Below are positions 10,434 through 22,339 of a stretch of DNA of 44,029 bases, piece after piece; positions within the stretch are counted from its first letter, which is position 1; each line of letters begins with the position of its first letter. The notes below the pieces were generated by a model that was not told the DNA's origin, searched no databases, and saw only the letters and a program-made list of their open reading frames with translations. Origin of the DNA: Basidiobolus meristosporus CBS 931.73 (taxonomy: Eukaryota > Basidiobolomycota > Basidiobolomycetes > Basidiobolales > Basidiobolaceae); the NCBI GenBank assembly GCA_002104905.1, contig MCFE01000700.1:1-44029 (forward strand), in the 5' to 3' direction. Made by a program: the position numbers and the translations under genes.

Positions 10434-13400
10434 TTGTATAACAGCACCTAGCTCTACTTTTCACCTTGTGAAAACTGAGTTAGGTGAGTTTGTGAGGCCT
10501 TTGGACTCGCCCTGACCATCTGAATATGGCATGCAGAGTGATTGGGCTGAAGAAGAAGGCTCACTTTGGATTGGGAGCCCATCTCCCCTAACAACAGTGC
10601 CCTGCATAAGCCAAGCAAAATCCCAAAATGCAATGAGACAACACCCATAGAAAAAAATGCCAAGTTACTTTGTGGAGCCAGGTGAGCCCTGTAAGCCATC
10701 TACTGATGAGCAATGTAAAGTTGTGGCCAGAGAAGTGGCATGTTTCCACAAATATCAGTAATAGGGGCATTGAGGATTTACTACTGCTTCTTGCTAAAAT
10801 GATTCCTGGATGCAACTTTCCATGAACATGGTACAAATGGATAACCATTATGCAGCTGGCAACATATGACCCAGAGACTATCCTGCTACCAACATGTGTT
10901 AAGAGTGCATGGTATTTACATCAGAAAATGCCACCACTTCAAGGTGTCCAGCTTGTTAGGAATCCACCATCATAGGAGGAAAATATGGTACAAACTTTTG
11001 ATATTTTCCATCAATACCCCATTTAAAGAAGCTTATGTAGTCCTACAAACATTATGATGCTCTACAGCACTACACTCAGTGTAAATCAAGCATAAACATC
11101 TCCAATATATTTGATGGCAAGCATTATGAATAACCAAGAAACAAGGGCTACTTTGAAGGTGTGTATGACCATGCCTTTGCCTTGGAATCTGTTAGCTTCT
11201 CATTAAACAAATGCTCTACCTGCCAATTCTGCTGGCCACTGATTCACATCAACTCAAATTTGCCTCCTATCTTATAGTATCAGAGGAGTAATCTCAAGGT
11301 AGTCTCACTGTTATCTGGGCTCAAACTACATAGCTACATGTATCCATTGCTGGATGAATTTTGTATGCTTTCCAGCAGGATAATACTAAGTGGCCAGCAT
11401 TTCAAGGTGTATACTATTATCTGCATTGGAGATGCCCAGTAATTGCCAAGATAGCCAGCTTTTCTGGGTATAGTGGATAGTATTGCTGTCAAATGTGTGA
11501 GATCCAGGGACTTACCTCATAGCTCATGCACATTAGTATACCCAAACATCAACACTAAGAACATACACTTCCCACATATAAAGCATACATAAGTCATCAT
11601 ATAATGGCAGCAAAGCTGGCACGCTATCAGCCATTGGCTGGAATATGGATTTGATTTGGAACCTTTGATATGTATGATTGAGGGTATCTGCTGGAGCAAA
11701 AGGTTTCCACTGAAAGTAATGCATTTGCTTTTCAACAATATGCCAATAATATTGACCAAGTTATACATGGGGCATTTCAATTTGAATGGACCCTTTGAGA
11801 TATCAGAGACCTTTGAAAGATTTGCAAGATACTACAGAGTAGCTGCTACCCCAAGTACTTCTTGCAGGCTCCAATCTATATTCATATATATATGCAACAA
11901 TACATATGCAAGGATTAGATGATTGGGATATTTATTTATTCAAGTGGACACCTGAAGCCATATTTACCAGGAGTACATTGGAAGCTTTGGCAGTCATATG
12001 TTGGCATTGTAGGAGTATTTATCCAGAAGCAGATCACCAATGCCAACTTGATGCACCTACAGCTTTTATATGAGGAGCTGGTGATGGGATATGGGGGACT
12101 ATACTACAAGCACAAAGCTGAGCACATAGGTCTCTGCCACTACTGTATCCATTCTCTACTCTATCTTGCTTGGTGTGTTGTGAATATTGGGCCTTACTGC
12201 ACCTTTTGGGAGTTTCCTATGGAGCAGATGTGTGGGGAGATAGAAAGACATGTCAAGTAGCAGATACTACCACATCCTAACCTTATCAAGAATATTACCT
12301 GCAAGTTCATTATAAATGTAATGAGCTTGCACATGGTGGACAGCCACGGAGAGTAGGAAAATTATAAGGACATATGTGTACATGGAGACACCTATGCCTT
12401 AGGCAATAAGAAGCTAGCATCCGTAATATGCAAGTAATCAGTTAAGCAATGCAGAGTTGTGAAGGGTGCAACAGGTGCCTATTTTCCATTAGGAAAGCTT
12501 TATCAAGTATGTCAGGTTTCTCTTGGTCACAAGCAAGTTTCCACACCATTCAATACAGAATTTGTACACACAAGTGCTGGAGTGTACCTATAAGGAGGAC
12601 TAGAATTTAGCAGTAAGAAGTAATGTGTTAGATTTGTTCTGTTGGATTGCGCCATATTGAGCCATGAGTGCCAAACAGTGCCATAGCGTGCCATAGAGGC
12701 CAAGCATATTTATACCTGGGCAGAGTCCGTGAAGCAGAGCTGTTCATTTTTATGCAAATCAGCCCCTGTTTCCAGCCCTCCAAGTCAGAGAAAACACACT
12801 TTTTAATCCTCTTTTTGTGATCAATATTTTGCCTGATGTGTTAAAGCAAAGCTAAGCTGAAGTCATTCACTTGCAACTTTGTATCCATGGCACTCTGAGT
12901 CTAGCTGCATAGGCTTGCAACATGTCACAAAAATTCATGGCACTATCTTGGTAAACTGCTACTATTAGGCACTGTGATTACTTGGTATAGGTCTTACTGC
13001 AGGCCTATATTTAAATACAGTGATTAATAATTAAAATGGACCAAGATAGTGCCATGAGTACTATGCACTAAGTGCATGTCTTCAGCTCATCTGTGCCCCT
13101 TCAGATCCTGCACAACATTAAACCCAAAAAAAAGGGTCAAAAAATGAATTTTCTCCAGCAGAGTGGGTTAAACACAAAGGCTGCTTTGCATGAGCATGTA
13201 GAATTATGTCTCACATTGTGTAGCTAAATGTAGGTCTGCTATGCTACTGTTTGGCACTCATGGCTCAATGTGAAGCCACCAAACAGAACAGGTCTATTGG
13301 CTAAAAGCAAAAACGCTATTTGTGGATATTCAGGAAGAATTCATGGCCAAAGTGGCAGCAGCCAAGTATAGTTTGCAAGATGTATATGTTACCAGCAATC

Positions 13401-13690
13401 TGAGGTATATAGCTACCTTGCAAGTGTGGCACTCAATAGCTGCAAAGTTGAGGCAATAGTAGTGTATCAACTACAGCATCATTTGTGGATTTACAGATGC
13501 TTGTAAGCAGGAGGCCATAGTTTTCTTTTATTTGAACTATTTGTGGAGTGCCCAAGGTAGTAATGTGTAAGCAACTAAAAGTGGATGATTGTAGAGAGGA
13601 ATAACAGAACCGTGCAAAGGGGGGTAGAGAAAGTAAATATCTTATTTGTAAATTGATAAGGTAGCCTTAAACAGAACTGGCTGTAGACTG
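10434..13690 (+). pseudogene. Tnp2-type transposase, element 3 (decayed, contains foldback 2)
   Basis: Starts within the N-terminal linker, so the first 90 or so residues are missing. In order: an acidic linker near 10500, the CPAC/SIPHLKKLM region near 10930-11040, YDHAFALE near 11165, a GDAQ variant of the GDTPA motif near 11430, GICWSKRFPLKVMHLLFNN at 11656-11922, and IYSSGHLKPYLPGVHWK through FWEFPMEQMCGEIERHVK at 11919-12260. The last block matches the conserved C-terminal region of fungal Tnp2 proteins. The tail continues after the foldback (13299-13690). Stops and frameshifts throughout; catalytic motifs are degraded. Confidence 0.75.
12630..13295. mobile_element. Foldback element 2 (diverged)
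   Basis: Termini AGATTTGTTCTG and CAGAACAGGTCT, same family as 6124-6857. Flanks gtt/att: removing the element and one triplet gives an empty site matching the uninterrupted homologue at 20600-20620 in length, so the duplication is 3 bp with one change. Terminal arrays of the TGGCACTNTN motif are kept at both ends. The arms are less similar to each other than in copies 1 and 3, so this is an older insertion. Confidence 0.8.
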
Positions 13691-14018
13691 CCATAATGGC
13701 CATTTTACCTATCTTAATAGCCACTGCACCTAAATATCCATTAATGCTTTGGTATAAGCTGACAACATATTACACTTGTTCCTCTAGACAGTGACACATA
13801 GTGTCAGGCAGCTTATAGTGCTGGACTTGTATGGCACTCTATGGTACCATCTGGTATTAAGATTCTCACCATAATGCCAGTGGTAAGATGCAGCCAGTGG
13901 CAATTTTGCTGGATCTTATTTATATTGCTCAGAGTAGTGCTCTTCTTACTACACTTACTCTTTGTAAAGTTACAGCCACATTTTGCTCAATGGACATCTG
14001 CTTATATGACTGTAATGT
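13691..14018. other. Rearranged Tnp2-element debris with a 10-bp motif array
   Basis: 13691-13785 resembles a minus-strand piece of orfA (compare 1670-1760). From 13786 to 14018 I see no gene. It holds three consecutive 10-bp units, TGGCACTCTA, TGGTACCATC and TGGTATTAAG (13832-13861), like those of the foldback termini. A diverged version of this stretch occurs at 21000-21060, downstream of the next transposase, so it is probably the transposase-side subterminal region of the Tnp2 element. Confidence 0.45.
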
Positions 14019-14629
14019 CCCTATGAGAAATATGTACTATAATATGTCATAAAGCCTTCAAAATATCAGAATCCCTTGACTATGTGGCAGTAAATCCATC
14101 AAGGGACCATTCAGAGACTGTAAAAACTAATTGCACCCCAGATTTCACAAAAAACCTAGTCAAAGCTTTTCATTGCAACAATTCATAAGTGGCTTTTAGT
14201 TGGTATTTTGCCAATTCTCTCAATTTGTGATCTGCTGTAATGCCATTTTTTGATGACTGTGGCAATAGCACTACTGCTTTATGCCACTGTTCATTTACTG
14301 GCTCCAATACATCTTGGTCTTTAGTCTGCATTGCTATGTCCAACACCTCATCAGCCAGTCTTTGCAACAAGTCCTTCCACTGTTCAAGTGTGTTTTGCTG
14401 AGCACTGTGCCTGAATACACCATGAACAATAATTGTGATTGTCTCATCAAAAGGCCATCACAAAACTTAAATCCCATGGCTTAGAGGTATTGATGCTGTT
14501 AAGACATGGTACAGTGACCATCTATAAATAGTGCACTCCAGATTTTGCAAAGAACTTGTTCAAATTTTTCCTCAAAACAATACATAATTGGTGTTTGATT
14601 GGTCCTCTTTCAACTCCCTCAGTTTCTGA
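14019..14629 (-). pseudogene. orfA 3' parts with two successive left termini (14019 and 14418)
   Basis: CCCTATGAGAAAT at 14019 begins an orfA-side terminus. Inward on the minus strand is a clear orfA C-terminal piece, 14170-14370 (LQRLADEVLDIAMQTKDQD and EPVNEQWHKA). At 14418 a second, worn terminus (CACCATGAACAATAATTG) followed by the same subterminal sequence begins, and orfA resumes until copia E cuts in at 14630. One copy therefore appears to have inserted into, or recombined with, the end of another. Confidence 0.55.
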
Positions 14630-15041
14630 TGTTAATCACTCAATCACCTCCTACATTTGGGTACTAAGATTGTGCTGAAATAATGGACTATTTGGTATCA
14701 TTCTGCAGCTAAAAATTAACTTACCAATTCTGGACTAGTCTGGGTCACTGTGGGACTAATTTAAAGCTCTAACTTTGCCGCTTTCTTTAGATCTATGATC
14801 TTATGATTATTCCCGTATAGTCAGGATCAAAGTAGCACTAATACTAGCTATTATGTACTAATCCTGAAGCTGTTAAAGTATGCTCCTTAATATTGAGAAA
14901 CCCTCCTTACTTAATGTTATGGCTGTATTACTTCTACAAAGGTATAAATACTGAGCTTCTTTATTCATAAACAACAGTTCAACTATCATCACTATTTCTT
15001 GATAAGTTCCTTATATTCAAATCACTTCTTGAATTGCAACA
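14630..15041 (+). repeat. 5' LTR of copia E
   Basis: 412 bp, TGTTAATCAC...TTGCAACA, with TGTT/AACA inverted ends. A TATA box, TATAAATA, is at 14943-14950, about 90 bp before the LTR end. No second copy of this LTR is seen in the window. Confidence 0.8.
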
Positions 15042-15054
15042 AGTTATGAGCCCC
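15042..15054 (+). promoter_or_regulatory. Primer-binding site of copia E
   Basis: AGTTATGAGCCCC directly follows the LTR. It matches the complement of the initiator tRNA-Met anticodon stem-loop (GGGTTATGAGCCC type), the half-tRNA primer known from copia-like elements. It contains an ATG at 15046-15048. Confidence 0.75.
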
Positions 15055-15770
15055 AATTGCCTAATCTATTCCAAAGCATCTTCCCTGTAAAGGAGAGGTT
15101 TGATGGAAAGAACTACAGACTTTGGAGAATCAAAATGCAGATCCACCAAGAGGAAAGGAAGCTTTGGAATATAGTAACAGGAAAAGAAGTTGAGCCCAAA
15201 GGAACAGCAGAAGAAGCAAAGTTTCAAGAAAAGGAGAGAAAGGCCTTTATAGCCATATGTATCAATGTAAAAGATTCCTTCATTGGAGAAATCCACGCCT
15301 CAGATACTGCCAAAGCAGCATGGGAATCCTTAGAGATGATCTTTAGAACAAAGTCAGTATCAAGCAAGCTTTATTTAAAACAAAAGTTCTTCAACATGAG
15401 GAAGAAGCCAGATGATGACATGCTACATCCTGTTACCAAAATGGAGACACTTGCAGAAGAACTTTACAGTATTAATGCTGGTTTAGATGATGAAGAAAAG
15501 ACACTATGTCTGCTTTGCAGCCTACCAGACAAGTATGAGCCACTCATACTTTCTCTTGAAAGCAGAGAAGACAATTTGACTTTAGACTATGTCAAAGGAA
15601 GACTTCTCCATGAAGAACTCAGCCGTAATGATCAAGTAGAGAAAACTAAAGATAATGCTTTATTCAATTTAGAAAGGCACTCAGAAAAGAAGGGAAAACA
15701 GCAAAACCAAAGAAAACCTGGTTGTTGCAACTATTTTAAAAAGCCAGGACACTGAGCAAGAGAATGCAAG
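15046..15770 (+). pseudogene. Copia E gag
   Basis: An open frame of 232 codons runs 15057-15755 from a non-ATG codon: a gag of the UBN2/copia type (RFDGKNYRLWRIKMQ near the N terminus, LPDKYEPLILSLES in the middle). By comparison with copia C the natural start is the ATG inside the primer-binding site (15046). Here one base is missing after the first four codons, so that ATG is out of frame. The zinc knuckle CNYF-KKPGH has lost its second Cys to Phe and is followed by a TGA, with ARECKK still readable behind it. Confidence 0.8.
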
Positions 15771-17875
15771 AAGAAACAAGCAGACAAAAAACAGAAACTA
15801 GAGCAGGAAAACCATATAACTACTGATGAACAGCTATCTGCAGATGTACAACAGAGTGCAAGTAACCAAAGTAATGAATGGTATATTGACTTTGGAGCCT
15901 CTTAGCATATTTGTGGTATAAAGGAGTGGTTCAGCAACTTAAAAACTATTCCCGTAAGAAAGGTTTATCTGGGAGATACCTCTGCTCTGGAAGCTACTGC
16001 AGGTGAGTCTATACAACTAAATATGAACAATAGCTCAGGGGCAACTACAACAAGACTCACTGACGTACTCTTTGTATCTGGAATAGCTAAGAGCCTACTC
16101 TCAGTCAATAAAGCAACTACTCAGGGACTGAAATTTGTTTTTACTAAGATCAGCTGCTCAATATTGAGTGAGAATGGACAAAAATTAGCTTTGGGAATCA
16201 GAGTTCACAATATATACAAGTTACAATGCAAGATTATTGTACCTGAGTATATCAACATTACTGAAACTGATGAAACCAGCCAGGAGACATGGCATAGGAG
16301 GTTAGGACACATTGGGGAACAGAAAATGAGCCAATTGGTGGAGAATCAGCTTGTATTGGGCCTAAACTACTCAATTCCAATCAAATTGAATATTTGTAAG
16401 GGATGTTCATATGGTCAACAAGATAGGCAACATTTCAAGAGCTTGGAAGGCATTAATACCACCAAAATATTGGCCAATGTACACTCAGATATATGTGGCC
16501 CCATGAGAACACTGTCCATTGGTGCCAAGAGATACTTTATGACCTCCATTGATGACCAAACAAGATATACATTGGAGTACTTCCTCAAAACAATGCATGA
16601 AGCTTTAGAGACATTAAAGCACTTCAAAAACATGGCAGAAACACAAACTGGGTGCAAATTGAAAGCACTACAAAGTGACAATGGAGGATAATACTGTTCA
16701 AGGGAGTTTGCAAAATACTGCTTGTCTACTGATATACTCCAACAGACCACAGTTCCTCATGCTCCACAGCAAAATGGAGTAGCAGTGCGTGTAAATAGAA
16801 CAATAGTAGAGATGGGAAGATGAATGCTACATGATAACGGAATGGAATATGGGTTTTGGGCTGAATCTGTTGCTACTGCAGTATACATTAAGAACAGATG
16901 CCCAACAACAGCACTACATAGTTCTACACCCTTTGAAGCATATACAGGAAAAAACCAGATCCCCAGCACCTCAAGATCTTTGGTATTGATGTTTTTTGTC
17001 ACATCCCTGACAAAATATGCACAAAGCTGGAGCCAAAGAGTAGGAAAGGGATCTTTCTTGGGTATTGTGGAGCTACTCAAGGGTAAAGAGTGTATGATGG
17101 CAAAACTCCAAAGCTGATCAAGAGCAGTGATGTTGCATTTGAGGGGAATTCAGATCAGAAAGCTGCAGAAATCATTGGCCAGCTGCCTAATGATGCAATC
17201 AACACTAATGAAGAAGATATGTACCAAATCCAGCCAGATACAGAAGATACTTCTACTGGTTCCAGAGCAGAGTAGATTATCCCAGTTAGGAGATATATCA
17301 GAATAAGAAATGCCCCTGGATCCTGGTGGCAGACATCCAATGATCATGAAAAAGCTTATCTTGCCTTATGTGCCAAACCTCAGAATCTGGAACAGGCAAT
17401 GCAAAGTCTAGATTCTACTATGTGGCAACAAGCCATGCTGGGGGAGTACCAATCACCAATCAAGGCAAACACATGGGAACTGGTAGATTTACCAGATGGG
17501 AGAAAGCCAATAGGATGTAGATGGGTCCACAAGATCAAGATAACCTCAAATGGTGCTGTTGATAAGTACAAGACTAGATTGGTGGCTAAAGGCTATTTGC
17601 AGATCCAAGGACTAGACTTAAGGAAACATTTGCTCCGGTTGCCAAGTTTAACTCCATCAGGACAGTAATAGCCCTGGCAGCTTTACACAGCCTAGATCTA
17701 CACCAAATGAACATTAAAACAGCCTTTCAAAATGGTGATTTGCAAGACACTATATATATGGAGCAACCAGAAAGCTTTACCAATCCAAAAGACCCCCATA
17801 TGGTGTGCAAACTTAGAAAATTGTTGTATGGGCTTAAGCAGGCACTTAGAGCATAGCATAACAAGATTGATACAT
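15771..17875 (+). pseudogene. Copia E protease, integrase and partial reverse transcriptase
   Basis: The protease active site reads YIDFGAS (normally DSG), followed by TAG at 15904. 16023-16691 gives the end of the protease region, the integrase zinc-binding segment (HRRLGHIGE) and the core with HSDICGPM and SDNGG, then a stop. The third acidic residue of the core is gone (QQNGVAV where QQNGVAE is expected). The core's C-terminal part is at 16824-17080. RT starts at 17399 (MWQQAMLGEYQSP, GCRWVHKIK, YKTRLVAKGY), has a frameshift near 17620, and is cut near 17875 after a YGLKQA segment. Confidence 0.85.
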
Positions 17876-18082
17876 AGGTGATGGCATGCTAGACTTCTGA
17901 CAGCCTCTCTGTGGCTCTGCAGAGGTTCTCAATTGTCTACTTGATTGAGGGCATGAGGAGTCTGCATAATCACCTTGAGTAGGCACACTGTCAACATGGC
18001 CTTTTTTGGATGTAGCTCTACTAGTTGCACTGAATGACAAAGCAAGCTGTTGTCCAACCATTCTTCTGTTGCTGTCAGCAGT
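17876..18082 (-). pseudogene. orfA N-terminal fragment, element 4
   Basis: The minus strand reads QQLALSFSATSRATSKKGH...SSRQLRTSAEP, as in copies 1 and 2, then jumps near 17908 to the central REAVRGLACHH-like region, a large internal deletion. An ATG at 18061-18063 opens this frame, where other copies have ACA, so the true start of orfA is uncertain. Confidence 0.65.
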
Positions 18083-18136
18083 AGGGTTTGATTGGGTATG
18101 TAGTGTTATGTTGTTGAAGATCAAACTGTTTGCCCC

Positions 18137-20990
18137 ATGGACTAGACTACTTTGACTCAATGCTGTAAGAGAAGAGAAAAAAGACTAAGTGGCTATTGTA
18201 GCAAGCCTCTCAGCCATGAAGAATGCAGACAGCATAGGAAGTATTACAAGGATCATGGCCAGTGTTTCACCACACAAGTTATATTTGACCATTCATTGGT
18301 CACTACTGCACCAACATTATCTTGCTGACCAGTTGATACCTCTATATTGGCACCTGGCTGTCTTTGTCACCTTGCGCAAACTGAGTCAGGTGAGTTTGTG
18401 ACGCTTTTAGGCTCACCTTAGCCTTCCAAATATGGCATGCAGAGTGGTAGCTCTGCCAAAGAAGGTTCACTCATGGATTGTGAGTCTATCTCCCCTAACA
18501 ACAGTACTAAATATAAGCCTGGTCAAATACCTATATGCAATGACACAACACCTGTTGAAACAAATGCAAAGGATACTTTATGGTGCCAAGTGAGCCCAGT
18601 AAGCCATTTACTGGTGAATGATGTAATGTTGTGGCTAGTGAGGTGGCACATTTCCACTAATATCAGTAATTGGGGCTTTGAGGATATTTCACTACTTCTT
18701 GCCAAAATCATACAGGATGCAACTTACCATGCATATGGTACAAGTGGACAGCTGTCATGTAGCTGGTAACATATGATCCAGAGACTATCCTGATTCCATC
18801 ATGCGTTAGCAGTTGCATGGCATTCACATCCAAAAATTCTACCAATGCAACATGTCCAAATTGTCAGGAATCCACCACCATTGAGGGAAAACATTGTTCA
18901 CACTCCAGATATATTATAATAATACCCTGTCTGAGGCAGCTGATGCAATCTGTCAAATATTCCATAGCTATACAGTGCTGCACTAGGTAACAATCAAGTA
19001 CAAACATATCTGATATATTCTATGGCAAACATTACAAACAGCTAAGAAACAAGGGCTACTTTGAAGGTATGTATGTCCATGCCTTTGCCTTAGCACTTGA
19101 TGGATTCTCATTAAACAAGTACTCTACCAGCAAAACCTGCTGGCCACTGATTCTCATCAATCTGAATCTGCCAACCATCTTACAGTATCAGAGCAATAAT
19201 CTGATAGAAGTCTCACTGGTATCTGGGCCTAAATCTCCATCCAACCTGGATAGCTACCTGTATCCACTGCTGGATAAATTCTATATGCTTTCCAGCGGGA
19301 CAACAGTACATGGCCATCATGTAAAAGTTCACATTATTATCTGTATTGTATATACCCCAGCCATCAGCAAGATAACAGGTTTTCCTGAGCACAATGGATG
19401 GTATTGCTGTCAAATATGTGAGATCCTAGGGATTTACTCTATAACTCACTCACATTATTATAACTAAAGTGCAGCACTAAGTGCATTGTCTATCCACAGA
19501 GAGAATGAACCAAAGTTGGCATGCAATTGCAGCAAAGTTGGCATGCTACAAGCCATTGGCCAAAATTTGGAATCAATTGGAAACCAGAGATACTTAAGAT
19601 AGAGGGTATCTGTTGGAGCAAAAGCTATCCACTGGGAGCAATGCATTTGCTTTACAACAATATTCCTATACTAATGACCAAGTTGTACATGGGGCATTTC
19701 AAGTTAAATGATCCCTATGAGATACCAGAGAAATTTGAAAGAATTGGCAAGTTATTACAGAGTTTGCGCAACCCTAAGTACCTCTCATGGGCTTCAATTA
19801 ATATTCATTTGCATATGCAACAATACAAAGGCAATGACTGGATGAACTGGATATCTATTTATTCAAGTGGTGTTCTGAAGCCATTCCTACCAAGAGTACA
19901 TTGGAAGCAATGGAAGTCATATGTGGACATTGTAGGAAAATTTATCCAAAAGTTGATCACTAATGCCAACTTGACACATCTACAGCTGTAGTGCAAGGAG
20001 TTTGTGATGGGATTTTAGCTGCTATACTACAAACATAGAGCTGAATGTATAGATCTCTGCCGCTACTGTATCCATTCTCTACTCCATCTTACACGGTGTG
20101 TGTGGAGAATATTGGGCCTTGCTTCACCTTTTGGGAGTTTCCTATGGAGCAGGTGTGTGGGGAGATAGAAAGACAAGTCAAGTTGCAGGTACTACCATAT
20201 CCCAATCTCATGAAGAATACTACCTTCAAGTCTGTCATGGATGTGATGAGTTGGCACATGGAGGACAGCCAGGAAGAGTTGGAAAATACTGGGGACAATA
20301 TGCACATGGAGATACCTATGCCTATGGCATTAAGATGCTTAGGAGCCCCAATATGTGGGTAATCATTCATGTAATGCAAAGTTAGGTTGGGTGCAACAAG
20401 CAACAAATTTTAATAGGAAAACGCAACCAAGGTATTCTGGACTCATTTAAGTAATGCAAAGTTGGGTTAAGTGCAAGAAGTACTTAATTTTTAGTAGGAA
20501 AGCTGTATGGAAGTATGCTAGGTCTCTCTTGGAATTCATACATACAAAGGCCAGAGCGCACCTACTAGGGGGACTAGAATTCAGCAGAGAGAAGGAATAT
20601 ATTGGCTAAATACTGAGAAGTACTTTCCAGATATTCAGGAGGTATTCATGGCAGAAGTGGCAACAACCAAGCATATGTTTACAAGATATATATATTACCA
20701 GCAATACAAGGTATATGGCAACTTTGCAAGTATCACACTAAAAGCTGTAAAGTTGTGGTGATAGAAGTATGTCATTTGGGCAGGTGTGCAAGTTAGTGGA
20801 GGTTAGTAGGCAGGATGCCATAGCTTTTTTAATTCAAACTATATGTGGAATACTCAAGGTAGTAGTGGGTAAGCAAATAAAGAGGGGTGATTCTACAGTG
20901 AAATATATGAATTGCACAAGGAGAGGTAGAAAAAGGAAATACCATTTGGTAAATTGGTACCGTAGCATTTTACAGAACCAGCAGTAGGCT
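18137..20990 (+). pseudogene. Tnp2-type transposase, element 4: longest readable copy
   Basis: The start context is the same as at 2300. 18437-18769 carries the linker; 19069-19467 gives 132 codons with ALALDGFSLNKYS (first putative catalytic Asp), WPLILINLNLP, VSGPKSPSNLDSYLYPLLDKF and NGWYCCQICEILG. 19521-19991 gives GICWSKSYPLGAMHLLYNN, NWISIYSSGVLKPFLPRVHW and IQKLITNANL. 20045-20362 gives CVENIGPCFTFWEFPMEQVCGE across a frame change, then a Glu-rich segment. Weak continuation (20640-20990) covers the C-terminal tail. The order and spacing are those of fungal Tnp2/Transposase_21 proteins. The spacer to orfA is shortened to about 55 bp, removing the TATA-like box. Confidence 0.8.
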
Positions 20991-21129
20991 GTCATGCCGC
21001 CAATGTAATGCCATCAGAGTCTCACTGTGAGGCTGTCAAAGTACCATCAAGTTTCTCACCATATAAGGCAATTGGATGTCCTGGCAGGCTGGATCCACTT
21101 AAAGTAGTTGTAGAGTGCTTAAAGACCGC
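20991..21129 (+). other. Transposase-side subterminal remnant of element 4
   Basis: Noncoding. Resembles 13790-13900 and, near 'ggctggatccac', the inside of the 3260 terminus of element 2. The terminal CCCTATG repeat itself is missing because the gypsy LTR begins at 21130. Confidence 0.4.
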
Positions 21130-22199
21130 TGTAGTGGGGTGCCAGTGACACCCACTGACAGATGTGCTCATTCCCTTATTTTCTACTTCCCTATATCTCT
21201 ACTACACTTATTTCAGTTTATCCCATTTGTCTTACTCAATCAGTACTATCCCATAAGCTGGTTGACTATCACACCTGCTTACCTTATTGCATAACTCACC
21301 CCTCAGTTTATGTAAGATTACTAGCTATATGTGCTTCTATATTAGGTAAGTACCCGTGCCAGTACCTGTGACACATGATCAACCCATGTCACCATCCCTA
21401 CCATTTCCATAGCATATATGGTATCCGTATGTTACACAGGTTTCAGAATACTAATTCCTGATTGGTTGGATGTGCTGTGCCTCTTGGAACCTTCTGGCAC
21501 CTACTTAGAACATTCTTAGGTCATTCTGATGTCATTAAGATTTCTATTGATATCCGGAACCATCTGGAACACCATGATTAGTAATCACTTAGCCAGTAAG
21601 AAAAGTATATAAGGGAGGCTATCCCTCAACAATAAATCATCATCCCTTTTATCAATATACCAACTTGTTGATTAGTGTGATCACTGCTACCTGCTGCTAC
21701 CTGAACTTCCAACCCCAGACCACAGGACACTCCCAGGAAACCGCGCTGACAGCCAACCGACCTTGGAGGCACTACTTGTGAGGAATACTCAAAGTAGGTA
21801 TCTTTTATTATATTTGATTCTTTCCTAAGTTTGTTCTTGTACAGGCAAAGATACTTTTCTGTCTTTGTAACTATTGACCACAGCTGCATTCTTATCAAGT
21901 CCCTGCTGGTGGAGTTTACAGTTGTTTTGACTTTGGAAGCTTTAGTACATTGTCATCTCAAAGGACGCTGAACCCAGCACATACTTTTGTTAAGACGCCA
22001 ACTAAGTTGGGGATTGTAGCTCAATAGTTTTCCCTTGACAAGCTTGTGGCTTTATTCCCCTTCACATTAGATTAGAGACAGAACCCAAGTATTCCTAGCA
22101 AGCTTTTGCCAGAGGTTATTGCACCCAGTGAACACCCCACATACAAAACACTTGAGAAGTGTTGAACGTATCTCTCCCTTGGGCCTATACACCACCACA
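21130..22199 (+). repeat. 5' LTR of the gypsy element
   Basis: 1070 bp, TGTAGTGGGG...CACCACCACA. It has a TATA box (TATATAA, 21606-21612) and AATAAA at 21631-21636. A palindrome related to ATACCATATATGGTAT is present in slightly altered form near 21410-21425. Other copies are at 8816-9882, 27211-27510 and 37326-38094. Confidence 0.95.
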
Positions 22200-22203
22200 T
22201 ATT

Positions 22204-22221
22204 TGGCACCCAACATGGGGG
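22204..22221 (+). promoter_or_regulatory. Primer-binding site of the gypsy element
   Basis: TGGCACCCAACATGGGGG, four bases after the LTR. It resembles the TGGCGCCCAACGTGGGG type complementary to a tRNA-Lys 3' end. The two mismatches look like CpG decay (CG to CA, and CG to CA). Confidence 0.65.
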
Positions 22222-22339
22222 GTTCATACAAGCTCCCTAGGACCCAACAAGATTTACCTGAAGATTTGAGCCGTTATCCACCTATTGAAAAGTGACTACA
22301 AATATTATCAAGATTACAATACCAACCTACCTGCCCAAA

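Larger units (their letters stand above)
14630..17875 (+). mobile_element. Ty1/copia retrotransposon E, 3' truncated
   Basis: A complete 5' LTR, primer-binding site, gag, protease, integrase and the beginning of the reverse transcriptase are present in copia order (integrase before RT). The element stops inside RT at about 17875, where orfA sequence resumes, so most of RT, all of RNase H and the 3' LTR are lost. Its LTR and protein sequences are clearly different from those of copia A-D. Confidence 0.9.

Noticed and set aside
3250-10445. Target-site duplication of element 2
   Set aside because: The left flank catgt and right flank ttgta do not match over 3 or more bases, and the two flanks come from different copies.
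13841-14026. 61-residue ORF with a hydrophobic segment, possible membrane protein
   Set aside because: It overlaps the motif array and ends in the Tnp2 terminus; it is not conserved in the homologous stretch at 21000.
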